Of a stretch of 64,000 nt of DNA, positions 55,319 through 63,335 are shown one piece after another. The stretch spans positions 1 to 64,000 of the forward strand of contig NZ_BLIG01000044.1 in assembly GCF_009811415.1 (NCBI RefSeq), read 5' to 3'. The number at the start of each line of letters is the position of its first letter. Position 1 is the stretch's first letter. Below the pieces are notes generated by a model. That model was not told where the DNA came from. It was given only the letters and a program-made list of their open reading frames with translations, and ran no database searches. This DNA is from Alteromonas sp. KUL106. GTDB taxonomy: Bacteria > Pseudomonadota > Gammaproteobacteria > Enterobacterales > Alteromonadaceae. The position numbers and the translations under genes are program-made.

Positions 55319-56037
55319 GCTTTGCGCCCTGCAAACGCTGCGTGTACCGCTTCAGTGTCAATGGGCGCATCGCCAATACGCTCGAAGGAACCGGTTAGTA
55401 TACCGTTACTTAAAAGCACAATACGGTGAGCGACTTGGCAGGCACCATACACGTCGTGGGTTACCATAAAAATGGTAGCGCCGTTGGCCGCAAGTTCAGA
55501 AACCAACGCATTAAACTCGTCAATGGCGGCAGGGTCTAACCCTGAGGTGGGCTCATCTAAAAACAGCACCGGGGCATTGCGCAACAAAGCAAGCGCTATT
55601 GCGGTTTTCTGGCGCATACCTTTCGAGTAGTTTGATAACGCCTTATGCCATGAATCTTCTTGAAGGGCCACTTTGCGAAGTGCCGCAAATATGTCGTCGT
55701 CTGATTTTGCTACCCCAGCCACTGAAAGAAAGTAGCGAATGTTTTCCAGGCCAGAAAGGTGACCATAAAGCGTTACAGACTCAGGTAAGTAAGCAACAGA
55801 CTTTTGAACATCGTTAGGATAAGTAGTGGCGTTGTGCCCCAACACAGTGGCGCTGCCACTGCTTGCTTTCATCAAGCCTAAAAAGGTTTTTAGGGTAGTG
55901 GATTTGCCCGCCCCATTTCCGCCTAAAAGCGCAAAGACCTCGCCTTTTCCTACGCTAAAATTAAGATTATCTAACAGTGTGCGGTCATCTACTCGCACCG
56001 TAAGCGCATTTGCGCATATTACTGAATTTATTTGCAT
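55315..56037 (-). CDS. ABC transporter ATP-binding protein of the ABC-2 exporter
   Basis: A 240-aa ATPase with Walker A GGNGAGKST (near 39), signature YSKGMRQKTAIA, Walker B VLFLDEPTSGLD and the switch His in MVTHDVYG. It is first gene of the operon on the minus strand. A TATAAT on the minus strand at 56078-56083 lies 40 bp upstream, a likely -10 without a good -35. Confidence 0.93.
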   Translation of the reverse strand: MQINSVICANALTVRVDDRTLLDNLNFSVGKGEVFALLGGNGAGKSTTLKTFLGLMKASSGSATVLGHNATTYPNDVQKSVAYLPESVTLYGHLSGLENIRYFLSVAGVAKSDDDIFAALRKVALQEDSWHKALSNYSKGMRQKTAIALALLRNAPVLFLDEPTSGLDPAAIDEFNALVSELAANGATIFMVTHDVYGACQVAHRIVLLSNGILTGSFERIGDAPIDTEAVHAAFAGRKA

Positions 56038-56172
56038 TGTTTGACACAGACATAGTTACATTTTTAGGTAATGTTATATTATAGCCAGTGTGGTGTGAAT
56101 ACGGTTTGCTTGAAAAACTAGTGGGTTGACCTTCATAAGGCCCTAAAGTAATGGGAAATAACGTAGAGATAC

Positions 56173-56201
56173 AAAAAAGGCCTGCCGATTGGCAAGCCTT
56201 T
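56173..56201 (-). terminator. Terminator following the tmRNA-like fragment
   Basis: On the minus strand AAGGCTTGCC / GGCAGGCCTT forms a stem (one mismatch, AATC loop) followed by T6. It sits 5 nt after a CCACCA end, as after a tRNA or tmRNA gene. Confidence 0.75.
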
Positions 56202-56206
56202 GGAAT

Positions 56207-56230
56207 TGGTGGGCTGGCGTAAGTTGAAAC
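56207..56230 (-). other. Decayed tmRNA/tRNA 3'-end-like sequence, possible island attachment remnant
   Basis: The minus strand reads TTCAACTTACGCCAGC then CCACCA. Bacterial tmRNA normally ends TTCAACTCCCGCCAGCTCCACCA, so this is the same pattern with three differences, followed by a terminator. Islands that insert in ssrA rebuild the gene at one end and leave such a displaced end at the other. The rest of ssrA is not in the window. Confidence 0.45.
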
Positions 56231-56282
56231 TGATGTGTATATAGCTGTATTTATGAGTTATTTTAAAGTTTGATTTTATTCT

Positions 56283-56301
56283 GTGTACCCACGTGTGTAC
56301 C
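56283..56301. repeat. Two GTGTACC direct repeats, possible integrase arm sites
   Basis: GTGTACC occurs at 56283-56289 and 56295-56301, 12 bp apart, just inside the suspected island end. Short spaced repeats like this flank many tyrosine-integrase attachment sites. Confidence 0.3.
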
Positions 56302-56470
56302 TATCTGTTTTGTCTAAACCAAATTTTCTTAGTTTTTATAATGTGAGCAGTGCCAAAAAGAGATAATTTATAGTTCGGCCCCACAAGAGATGTCATGAGC
56401 AGTTGCGTAGAAAATAAACTGATTTGTCTAAAAAGCAGCTGTTGATCTTTAACTCTGAGAAAACTAATTA

Positions 56471-57370
56471 ATGAATAAGCTATTAAAATTAAAGCAATAT
56501 CTCTCTATAAATGACTCTGCCGATTACTTGACTGCGACGTTAGAAGAGACCGTATCAGTCGCTGACATATACGAACTATCGCTAGAAGGCCATTTGGCGA
56601 TATCAATCCGCTTAACGAATCAGGCATATGCTAAGAAAGTCGATTTAGCACCAGAGCTTGAACTGACAAGCAGAGAAGAACGATTTGGGGCAGTCCAGGC
56701 TAACGAAGTTGATGAGCAGGTCCATATCTTTAACGGTCTTTATGACCTAGCAATGATTGGCGAAGAACGGTTCGAATTAAGAAAGCTCTATCAACGTGAG
56801 GTTGAAGGAGATAGCCCTGTACTCTCTGAACTTAGTGGTTTCTATGTAAAGCACGAGGGCTGCATCTATAAACTGTTGGAATCCCTTACAGTAACAAAGT
56901 CAGAAGAGTCACAAATATCAAAAGAGGCTAGGCTAGAAAGCTTATTAAAATCGAAAGGCTTAATGAGCCAAAGTCATTTTGATGACCCGCTCACGATATT
57001 CGAGAATTTAAGCGTTAGCGAGATAGAGCAAGTTGCAGAATTAGTTAACCCTTTTAATGATAATGAAAACAGCAGCTTCGTCTCGCTTGATAGACATTCG
57101 TATCAACTTGTTCTAAAAACTACGGAACTACAGCGCTTTATTTCGCTAATAAATAATCCTTCTTCATCAGGTATAAGTGAAGAAAAGCCGATTCACCCAC
57201 CAGAAAAAAGAAGTTACTTAAAATTCATAAGCATGTTTTTGAAGCTACATGAATTTGACCTTGCAAAAAAGGGAAATACAACCGCTTTGAGTACAATGTT
57301 GGAACAGGCAGGTCTCTCACTATGCAATAACACAGTGCGAAAAATACTGAGTGAAGTTGAAGATATATAG
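56471..57370 (+). CDS. Island protein of unknown function
   Basis: A 299-aa soluble, acidic protein without a family I recognise. Predicted mostly helical and strand mixed; the N-terminus resembles small regulatory modules (YLSINDSADYLTATLEETVSVADIYELSLEGHLAISI). A helical C-terminus ends in a helix-turn-helix-like stretch (TALSTMLEQAGLSLCNNTVRKILSEVE) also seen in phage-type DNA-binding proteins. It is the first gene of the island, alone on the plus strand. Confidence 0.75.
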   Translation: MNKLLKLKQYLSINDSADYLTATLEETVSVADIYELSLEGHLAISIRLTNQAYAKKVDLAPELELTSREERFGAVQANEVDEQVHIFNGLYDLAMIGEERFELRKLYQREVEGDSPVLSELSGFYVKHEGCIYKLLESLTVTKSEESQISKEARLESLLKSKGLMSQSHFDDPLTIFENLSVSEIEQVAELVNPFNDNENSSFVSLDRHSYQLVLKTTELQRFISLINNPSSSGISEEKPIHPPEKRSYLKFISMFLKLHEFDLAKKGNTTALSTMLEQAGLSLCNNTVRKILSEVEDI

Positions 57371-57461
57371 ATTTGGCTTTTGGTCAACTCATACCTGTTA
57401 AGCAGGTATGAGTTTTTAACTTTGTTTCTCTAAATCAATTAGCTGGTGACGATTTCGCGCA

Positions 57462-57938
57462 CTAGTTACGATAGAATTCACTACTCTTCATGCTACAAGA
57501 TGGTTTGTACTTAGGCCCTAAATATGTACACTTTCCGTTATAATCATCGTTACAGGAAGCCCATGCTTCTTCATATTGCACGTTACATGGCTTATCACCG
57601 CCTGAAAGCCCCCGAATTACAATAAGAATAACAAATAGGAAGAACGCCCCTCCGACGACCATATAGATCTTATCCAGTACCTTCGTCGATGAAGACTTGT
57701 GATTTTGCCTGAATCTATTATTTTGTTGGCCTTGTTTCAAGAGGACTTTATTTAGAGAGTCTTTTTGTGCTGGAGAAAGCTCGCTTAGTAGAGCAAACTT
57801 CTTAGTTGAGACACCTGTAAACGAAGCGCTCTTGAACACTACTTTACAGTTCCCATTATCCCCATCAACTTCTATTACCTTTCCAACTCCATGTTCTAAG
57901 CTCCCAATATGACAAACCTTTGATCCTACTTTGATCAT
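57462..57938 (-). CDS. Small membrane protein with SH3-like N-terminus, unknown function
   Basis: A 158-aa protein. Residues 1-50 (VGSKVCHIGSLEHGVGKVIEVDGDN, CKVVFKSASFTGV) resemble the small beta-barrel DUF3553/RapA-type module. A linker precedes one helix (MVVGGAFFLFVILIVIRGL). The end has five Cys (PCNVQ, ASCNDD, GKCTYL, PSCSMK), likely disulfide-bonded outside the cytoplasm. No partner is evident. Confidence 0.7.
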   Translation of the reverse strand: MIKVGSKVCHIGSLEHGVGKVIEVDGDNGNCKVVFKSASFTGVSTKKFALLSELSPAQKDSLNKVLLKQGQQNNRFRQNHKSSSTKVLDKIYMVVGGAFFLFVILIVIRGLSGGDKPCNVQYEEAWASCNDDYNGKCTYLGPKYKPSCSMKSSEFYRN

Positions 57939-58061
57939 TTACATTCCTTTATAAAACGGGGAGGAGGTCTGAGGATACTGAGTTACGATTAGCGTTCCTC
58001 TGTCTGCAAGACAACTCCATTTAGTAACTACGCATACTTTACTAATTAAAATATTATTTAA

Positions 58062-59426
58062 TCAGCCACTATGTTTAGTCGTCGATGACCGAGCTTTATC
58101 AAACTTGAATTTTTCAGCAACATATTTTGCTGAATTTTCAATGTATGGAAAAACAGTACTCTCATTAATATTAAGCAAATCCAACTCTTCAAGTATTGAA
58201 TTCTTGTTTGTAACTGTGATTCTCGAAACGCTTATATCTGGTGTACCTTCTTCAACAAAAACAGCATCCAATCCAAAGAGCAGAAATGCACCAGACTGTG
58301 ACGAGATTCTATCATTGCTATGTTTACCTTTTACACAAATGATTCTTCTTAAATCTTCTGGCTTTATAGAAGGCTCAAAAAATGGCTTTTCTTCCTTAAT
58401 AAAATGAAGAAGTCGCTTAATTGCTGGCTGTTCATTGAAACTTTCACTATCGAAATCAATTTGGCCCTTTTCTGTCTGGGGAAGCCGCGCCAGATTAGCA
58501 ATACAACTTGCAACATCCGAGTCAAAATACTTCACATTTTTTCTGTTCATTGAAAAGACCACAACTTCGCCTTCCTTGTTAATAGAAGACTTGCAAGCGA
58601 AATAAAGTGCGATTAGAGGGTTAGAAGTTATGTCTAGCAATCTTGTAGGAAGTGAATAATGCTGCATTCGTACTAGACTATCGAGCGTATAAACATCCGA
58701 TTGAAAGTCAGCTGAATTTGAAACTAACAACTCTCGGTAAATTAAGTGCTCATTGTCTTTATACAAGTAATTTCCATCTTCATCTCTGCGAAATAGAGAT
58801 GGTTCGAGTTTGTACTTTATTTTATCAGAGTGGCCTCTATAAAATACCTCGTTGCCGTCTCTCTCTTCAAGAGAAAGTACTTTTCCGATAAACCCTTGTA
58901 CTGTTGTAATTTTAGGACTTTTCGATTTGTCTGCTGTAGGACGCCCCTGATTGAATTTTTTTAGCGTCGTCTCGTTAACTGTTATTCCAATCTTTTGAAG
59001 TCTAGCGAAGAGATTTTCTTCCTTAACTGCCCAGTGAGTTCTGTTCATTTCCCAACTTCGGATATCCAGTAGTGGCGCTATTGGCTTGATTTTTTCAAAT
59101 GGAATAGGAGGAATATCCTCCCTAAACTCAAACTCTATCAGAATTTTTCTGCCACGCTCTTTGATAGATTGGATAGAACCTATTTTAAAATCAGAATTCT
59201 CACGCTCTTTGATAGATTGGATAGAACCTATTTTAAAATCAGAATTCTCACCCTCATAGGCAAAGACAGTTGGGTAGCTTTTTAGTTTATCGATATTGGA
59301 GCTAGTTAAATCTTTTAGAGCAAGGGCAATTTTTTCATTTGTGTATTCAAAAATTCGACTCTTGTCGAATTCATAATGTCCTTTATCCCAATCGCCTTCT
59401 CCCGCGGTAACTAGCAAGTTATACAT
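58062..59426 (-). CDS. FRG-domain protein with internal 48-bp duplication
   Basis: A 454-aa protein. The FRG domain (about 190-300) shows YRGHSDKIKYKLEPSLFRR, LDSLVRMQHYSLPTRLLDITSNPLIALYFAC and a C-terminal FLLFGLDAVF. FRG proteins are frequent in defence islands and prophages and resemble ADP-ribosyl-type enzymes, though the reaction is unproven. Residues about 60-91 contain ENSDFKIGSIQSIKER twice because of a perfect 48-bp tandem repeat. The gene stands alone on the minus strand. Confidence 0.85.
   Translation of the reverse strand: MYNLLVTAGEGDWDKGHYEFDKSRIFEYTNEKIALALKDLTSSNIDKLKSYPTVFAYEGENSDFKIGSIQSIKERENSDFKIGSIQSIKERGRKILIEFEFREDIPPIPFEKIKPIAPLLDIRSWEMNRTHWAVKEENLFARLQKIGITVNETTLKKFNQGRPTADKSKSPKITTVQGFIGKVLSLEERDGNEVFYRGHSDKIKYKLEPSLFRRDEDGNYLYKDNEHLIYRELLVSNSADFQSDVYTLDSLVRMQHYSLPTRLLDITSNPLIALYFACKSSINKEGEVVVFSMNRKNVKYFDSDVASCIANLARLPQTEKGQIDFDSESFNEQPAIKRLLHFIKEEKPFFEPSIKPEDLRRIICVKGKHSNDRISSQSGAFLLFGLDAVFVEEGTPDISVSRITVTNKNSILEELDLLNINESTVFPYIENSAKYVAEKFKFDKARSSTTKHSG
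59153..59248. repeat. Perfect 48-bp tandem duplication inside the FRG gene
   Basis: Unit 59153-59200 is repeated without a change in 59201-59248. The length is 16 codons, so the frame is kept. Identity shows a recent event or a variable-number repeat. Confidence 0.97.
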
Positions 59427-59575
59427 TAGCTAAAAAATCCCTTCGTTGACTGTAAAATGTTTTAGTGTGAGGCAGAGGATTCTCGTGCTCTCTCGCTTTT
59501 TCATTGTTAAGCATTGTAAGCAATTTAGAATGAAGATAGCTAGTACATAGAAACTGCTTACCAATAACTCAAAAA

Positions 59576-59606
59576 CTCATATGAGCTTTTGCTTGGCTCA
59601 TATGAG
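59576..59606 (+). promoter_or_regulatory. Paired CTCATATGAG operators upstream of the island regulator
   Basis: The perfect palindrome CTCATATGAG occurs at 59576-59585 and 59597-59606, 21 bp centre to centre (two helical turns), each followed by CTTT. It lies 64 bp before the AlpA-like gene. Confidence 0.65.
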
Positions 59607-59631
59607 CTTTCTCTTTAGCTTTTCATCGTAA

Positions 59632-59662
59632 CCTCTTGGTCATCCAATAACAAACCAAGAGG
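59632..59662 (+). promoter_or_regulatory. Hairpin that sequesters the AlpA-like gene SD
   Basis: CCTCTTGGT (59632-59640) pairs perfectly with ACCAAGAGG (59654-59662) across a 13-nt loop. The right arm contains the AAGAGG Shine-Dalgarno of the ATG at 59670, so translation would be blocked while the stem is closed. Confidence 0.6.
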
Positions 59663-59669
59663 ACTTACT

Positions 59670-59870
59670 ATGTCTCATAAAATCATGCGGTTACCAGAAG
59701 TCATTGAGGTGACTGGTCTATCGCGCAGTACTATCTATCTACGTATGAATAAAGGCAGCTTTCCGCTTTCCATTTCTTTAGGAGAGAGAGCTGTAGGTTG
59801 GTTACACACCGATATAGCGCATTGGCTTGATGCTCGTGTTGCTGAATCAAAGGTGTGTAGCTATGACTAG
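59670..59870 (+). CDS. AlpA-like excisionase/regulator
   Basis: A 66-aa protein with a MerR-type winged helix: IMRLPEVIEVTGLSRSTIYLRMNKGSFPLSISLGERAVGWLHTDIAHWLDARV. It matches the AlpA family that activates integrase or excision genes of islands and prophages. Its end overlaps the next gene by 8 nt, and paired operators and an SD-masking hairpin lie upstream, so both transcription and translation appear tightly controlled. Confidence 0.88.
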   Translation: MSHKIMRLPEVIEVTGLSRSTIYLRMNKGSFPLSISLGERAVGWLHTDIAHWLDARVAESKVCSYD

Positions 59871-60351
59871 ACGATTCACAGCAAACCGTATCAAAAGTAA
59901 TCGAAACTATACCGTTGCTGATGTCAGCGAAACGTTAGGCGTTCACTTTAAAACAGTGCGCAATTGGATACGAGTTGGCTTACCAGTCATTGACGCCAAT
60001 CGCCCTCTCTTAATAAATGGGGCAGATTTGAAGGTCTATTTAAAGCAGAAGCGCAAAGCAATAATGTTTGGTTGTGAAAATCATGAAATGTGCTGTTTTC
60101 GTTGCAAGCAGCCAATGAAGCCCATTCTCGATTCACTGCTCTTTATAGCCAAGCCAGCAGGAATGGCACACATGACAGGAGCTTGTGAAGAGTGTGGAAC
60201 TCGAATGAACAAATATGTTTCGTGGCGCGACGTCAATGATATTTGGAAAGATCTGGAGGGTAAATTACCGATAGCAGAAAAACACATAGTCCTAAGAGGA
60301 CAAAAGCTCTTAAATTGTCCTTTCAGCGAGGTTTCTAGCGATGAAAAATAA
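59863..60351 (+). CDS. Helix-turn-helix zinc-ribbon protein of the integrase module
   Basis: A 162-aa protein. Residues 16-45 (YTVADVSETLGVHFKTVRNWIRVGLP) form a helix-turn-helix. Two CxxC pairs, C78/C81 (CFRC) and C108/C111 (CEEC), should bind zinc. It lies between the AlpA-like gene (8-nt overlap) and the integrase gene (11-nt overlap), so the three are made together. A role as excision or target-recognition partner of the integrase is inferred. The start is ATG 59863, inside the AlpA reading frame end. Confidence 0.82.
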   Translation: MTRRFTANRIKSNRNYTVADVSETLGVHFKTVRNWIRVGLPVIDANRPLLINGADLKVYLKQKRKAIMFGCENHEMCCFRCKQPMKPILDSLLFIAKPAGMAHMTGACEECGTRMNKYVSWRDVNDIWKDLEGKLPIAEKHIVLRGQKLLNCPFSEVSSDEK

Positions 60352-61441
60352 TAATACAAACAATGCCCGAATTATCTACGAATATACCAAGTTTTTGAAG
60401 GAAGCTAAGCGCTTAGATGACTCGACGGTTGATGGTGCTCTTAAATCTATAAATCGCTTTGAAGATTTCACAGGGTATATAGACTTCAGGAAATTTAGGG
60501 CGAAGCATGCGATTGCTTTTAAGAAGAATCTTCTTAGCCAAAAGTCTCTAGCAACAGGTGAAAAACTGAGTAAGGCAACGGTGCTTACAGCGACCCGTCA
60601 CCTAAAAGCGTTTTTCCATTACTTAGCTACTCAAAAAGGATATCGCGCAAAAGTTAACTATAGTGACATCGAATATTTCAATCTATCGGAAAAAGACACT
60701 CGAATTGGAAATGCAAAGCGTAAAAGGAGTGTGGCGACAATTGAACAAATCGTTAAAACCCTAGAAGGAATGCCTTGTTCGACTTCAATTGAAATGCGAG
60801 ACAGAGCTTTAATAGCATTTGTTATTTTGACTGGTGCGCGAGACGGAGCAGTTGCCTCTGCAAAAATTAAGCATGTTGACCTCTCTGACTATAGCTTTTA
60901 TCAAGATGCTAGAGACGTGAATACTAAATTTAGTAAAACATTTACTACTTACTTTTTCCCAGTAGGAGAGTTGCCACATAAAATACTAGCTGATTGGGTT
61001 GATTACTTAGTGACTAAATTAGGATACAAACAGAATTCACCATTGTTTCCAAAAACAAAGCTGGCTCATGACGCTAATCAGCAATTTGAAGCGGTTGGGT
61101 TACTTGAAGAGCATTGGAGCAATGCCAATCCGATTCGTAAAATATTTGCGCAAGCATTCGCCCTAGCTGGATTACCATATTTCAACCCACACAGTTTTCG
61201 AAATACCTTAGTGCGATTAGGTGAAAAGCTTTGTCAGACACCTGAAGAGTTTAAGGCGTGGAGTCAGAATCTAGGGCATGAAAGTGTACTAACAAGTTTT
61301 TATAGCTATGGAGATGTTCCCGACTATAAACAAGCTGAACTGCTTCGGAAGCTTTCTAAGCCAGCAGAAAATGTTTCCCCCGATATGGAGCAACAAATTA
61401 AGCTTTTCCTGCAATTCCAGCAAAAAGAAGGAAATCTATAA
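60341..61441 (+). CDS. Tyrosine recombinase / integrase
   Basis: A 366-aa integrase. The N-terminal SAM-like core-binding domain covers about 10-110 and the catalytic domain about 135-340. Catalytic residues: Arg167 (LTGARDGAV), H284-x-x-R287 (HSFRNT), His313 (LGHES) and nucleophile Tyr323 (or Tyr321) in FYSYG. It should integrate and excise this island. It overlaps the zinc-ribbon gene by 11 nt, and a strong terminator follows. Confidence 0.93.
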   Translation: MKNNNTNNARIIYEYTKFLKEAKRLDDSTVDGALKSINRFEDFTGYIDFRKFRAKHAIAFKKNLLSQKSLATGEKLSKATVLTATRHLKAFFHYLATQKGYRAKVNYSDIEYFNLSEKDTRIGNAKRKRSVATIEQIVKTLEGMPCSTSIEMRDRALIAFVILTGARDGAVASAKIKHVDLSDYSFYQDARDVNTKFSKTFTTYFFPVGELPHKILADWVDYLVTKLGYKQNSPLFPKTKLAHDANQQFEAVGLLEEHWSNANPIRKIFAQAFALAGLPYFNPHSFRNTLVRLGEKLCQTPEEFKAWSQNLGHESVLTSFYSYGDVPDYKQAELLRKLSKPAENVSPDMEQQIKLFLQFQQKEGNL

Positions 61442-61463
61442 ACCTCCTAAGTAACTCAGTCTT

Positions 61464-61508
61464 AGCTGGTATCAATAAACATTCGTATGTTGATACCAGC
61501 TTTTTTTT
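61464..61508 (+). terminator. Terminator of the integrase module, coincident with res subsite I
   Basis: A perfect 12-bp stem (61464-61475 / 61490-61501) and T8. The same bases form the inverted GGTATCA/TGATACC pair of the resolvase site. Confidence 0.85.
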
Positions 61509-61584
61509 ATCTTAGTTGGTATCATAAATGTAGGGTGTTTCAAAAGTGATACCGATGTTATATGATGCCCCAATAGATGATACC
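61468..61584. promoter_or_regulatory. Candidate res site of the serine resolvase
   Basis: Five copies of GGTATCA/TGATACC: 61468-61474 and 61491-61497 (inverted, 30 bp overall, subsite I); 61518-61524 and 61547-61553 (inverted, 36 bp overall, subsite II); 61578-61584 (end of subsite III). Subsite I and II centres are 53 bp apart. This order and size pattern matches Tn3/gamma-delta res sites, which also lie just before the resolvase gene. Confidence 0.6.
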
Positions 61585-61604
61585 GAAAAGGAAGTTAATT
61601 GAAT

Positions 61605-62171
61605 ATGCGTATATTTGCTTATTGTCGAGTTTCTACCACAGAGCAAACGACAGAAAACCAAGTCATAGCTATCCGTCAAAAAGGATATGAAGTCATTGAT
61701 TCACGGATAGTTAGCGAAACGGTTTCGGGTTCGGTTGAAGCTATTAAGCGAGAAAAATTTAAGATGCTCATCAATCACAAGATGGAAAAGGGCGATATGC
61801 TGGTGGTCTTGAAGTTAGACCGTTTAGGTCGTGACAACATTGATGTGCAAAGTACAATTAATTTACTCACTAATAAAGGAATCAAGGTGGTGTGCTTAGA
61901 TTTGCCAGTAGCTGATCTTTCTAGTGCTGAAGGTAAACTGATGCTTCAAATGTTCTCTGCATTTGCAGAGTTTGAGCGTAATCGAATTAGAGAGAGGACT
62001 AGAGAAGGACTTGAGCGAGCTAAAGCAGAGGGAAGGAAGTTGGGTCGACCAGTGGCTAAGAAAACAACGCTTTCTGTTCAGGCGAAAAAAGCTGAGGGGC
62101 TGTCTCAGTCTAAAACTGCTGTAGTTTTGGGTTTAGGAATTGCAACTGTTAAAAGACATTGGAATAAGTAA
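61605..62171 (+). CDS. Serine recombinase (resolvase/invertase family)
   Basis: A 188-aa site-specific recombinase of the small Tn3-resolvase/Hin type. The catalytic Ser10 is in YCRVSTTEQ; the motifs LKLDRLGRDN, GKLMLQMFSAFAEFERNRIRERTREGLERAKAEG (E helix) follow, and the C-terminal helix-turn-helix is LSQSKTAVVLGLGIATVKRHW. The start is ATG 61605; a TTG two codons earlier is less likely. The gene directly follows the candidate res site. No transposase is nearby, so it may resolve island dimers or control DNA rearrangement. Confidence 0.95.
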   Translation: MRIFAYCRVSTTEQTTENQVIAIRQKGYEVIDSRIVSETVSGSVEAIKREKFKMLINHKMEKGDMLVVLKLDRLGRDNIDVQSTINLLTNKGIKVVCLDLPVADLSSAEGKLMLQMFSAFAEFERNRIRERTREGLERAKAEGRKLGRPVAKKTTLSVQAKKAEGLSQSKTAVVLGLGIATVKRHWNK

Positions 62172-62278
62172 AAGCTTATTGGTTGAAGTATTACTTCAAT
62201 TCCATAGTCAGCTAAATCGATAGAATTTGGTTGTGGTATGGAACAGCCTTTGTGTTACTGTTATCTCAGAAGGATATG

Positions 62279-63259
62279 ATGTCAAGCTCTAAGAGGATAT
62301 GGATGAACTCAACAGCACTACAAGAAGAACTGTTAACAAAACTAAGACCTTTAGAGGCTAGTCTTAAGAAAGCAGTTAAAAGTGGTAACCCCGACAAAGC
62401 TATCGAATTAGCCACGAACATTCAGCATCTGTTTCCTAAAACTATGCGAGGCCATCATAGACTATTGCGAGCAAAATTGTGGGCATTTGAATCATGCGTT
62501 GACGCTAACAGAATTTCATTTGCAAAGAGAGGGTTTATAGGTATCCGTGCCTTATCCGCAAACCAAACACGGCTTTATCTTGAAGCGTCTAGTTTGCTGG
62601 CTGTTTGTCACCTTCGTTCTAAAGAAATAGAACAGGCCAAGAAACTAATTTCTGAAGTGATCGGAAAGGTTAATAACATATCTTCGGAGCTTACTAGGCG
62701 GCAATTTCAAAAGCGTCTAATAGAACGTATAGAAGAAGAATGTATCCTCACAGAGCTCATAGGTAGTAATGAAATGCTTTTGAACGTAGAAGAGGTTCAG
62801 TCTAATGCCGTTTTGCTTATACAAGCAAACTCAGAAAACGAAATTTTAAAGCTTATAGGCTACTCTGTTCCACCTTCCAGTATTAGTTTACTAAATGATG
62901 TTAGAACTTATTCTCTCAATCTCCTGCCGCCACCCGATAGAAAACGGTTGCCTGCGCCTGAAAAAGCGGAACAACCCAAGAAAATTGGGCTAGTTACATT
63001 TTCTATAATTAAACGAATTGTTTGGAAAACATTTTGTAACCCAGATAGCACTTTGTATTCGCTGTGGAAGAATCGTGTTCCAAAGGTTTTTAATGAGGGA
63101 TATTTTTCCGCAGCAGTTGTTACGACTCTTGGCGATTTTAAAATTGGAATTCCTTTACTAGCTAGTGGAATTTCTGCATTAATAATGCGGTACTCCGCTG
63201 AAGAGTTTTGTACTATCGCTAAGCCAAAAGGTTTAATGATAGATAGAGGCAAAGAGTGA
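62279..63259 (+). CDS. Island protein of unknown function, helical repeat-like
   Basis: A 326-aa soluble protein I do not recognise. The N-terminal half is helical and TPR-like (ASLKKAVKSGNPDKAIELATNI, LLAVCHLRSKEIEQAKKLISEV). The C-terminal half is a distinct domain (ESWYSLW-like STLYSLWKNRVPKVF, EGYFSAAVVTTLGDFKIGIPLL). The start is ATG 62279 with AGAAGG 5 nt upstream; 62303 is an alternative with AGAGG. It is followed by another unknown gene in the same direction. Confidence 0.7.
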   Translation: MSSSKRIWMNSTALQEELLTKLRPLEASLKKAVKSGNPDKAIELATNIQHLFPKTMRGHHRLLRAKLWAFESCVDANRISFAKRGFIGIRALSANQTRLYLEASSLLAVCHLRSKEIEQAKKLISEVIGKVNNISSELTRRQFQKRLIERIEEECILTELIGSNEMLLNVEEVQSNAVLLIQANSENEILKLIGYSVPPSSISLLNDVRTYSLNLLPPPDRKRLPAPEKAEQPKKIGLVTFSIIKRIVWKTFCNPDSTLYSLWKNRVPKVFNEGYFSAAVVTTLGDFKIGIPLLASGISALIMRYSAEEFCTIAKPKGLMIDRGKE

Positions 63260-63335
63260 TTTGTTTTAAGAAACTAAAATAAATTAAGCGGTCTGTAGAA
63301 TTAACGTCAATTTTTGTAATAGATGTGAAAATAAA

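Larger units (their letters stand above)
56038..56470. other. 433-bp junction region between ABC operon and island
   Basis: It holds the ABC promoter, a minus-strand terminator, the tmRNA-like fragment and paired GTGTACC repeats. To the right the sequence turns visibly more AT-rich. No gene was seen. Confidence 0.5.
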
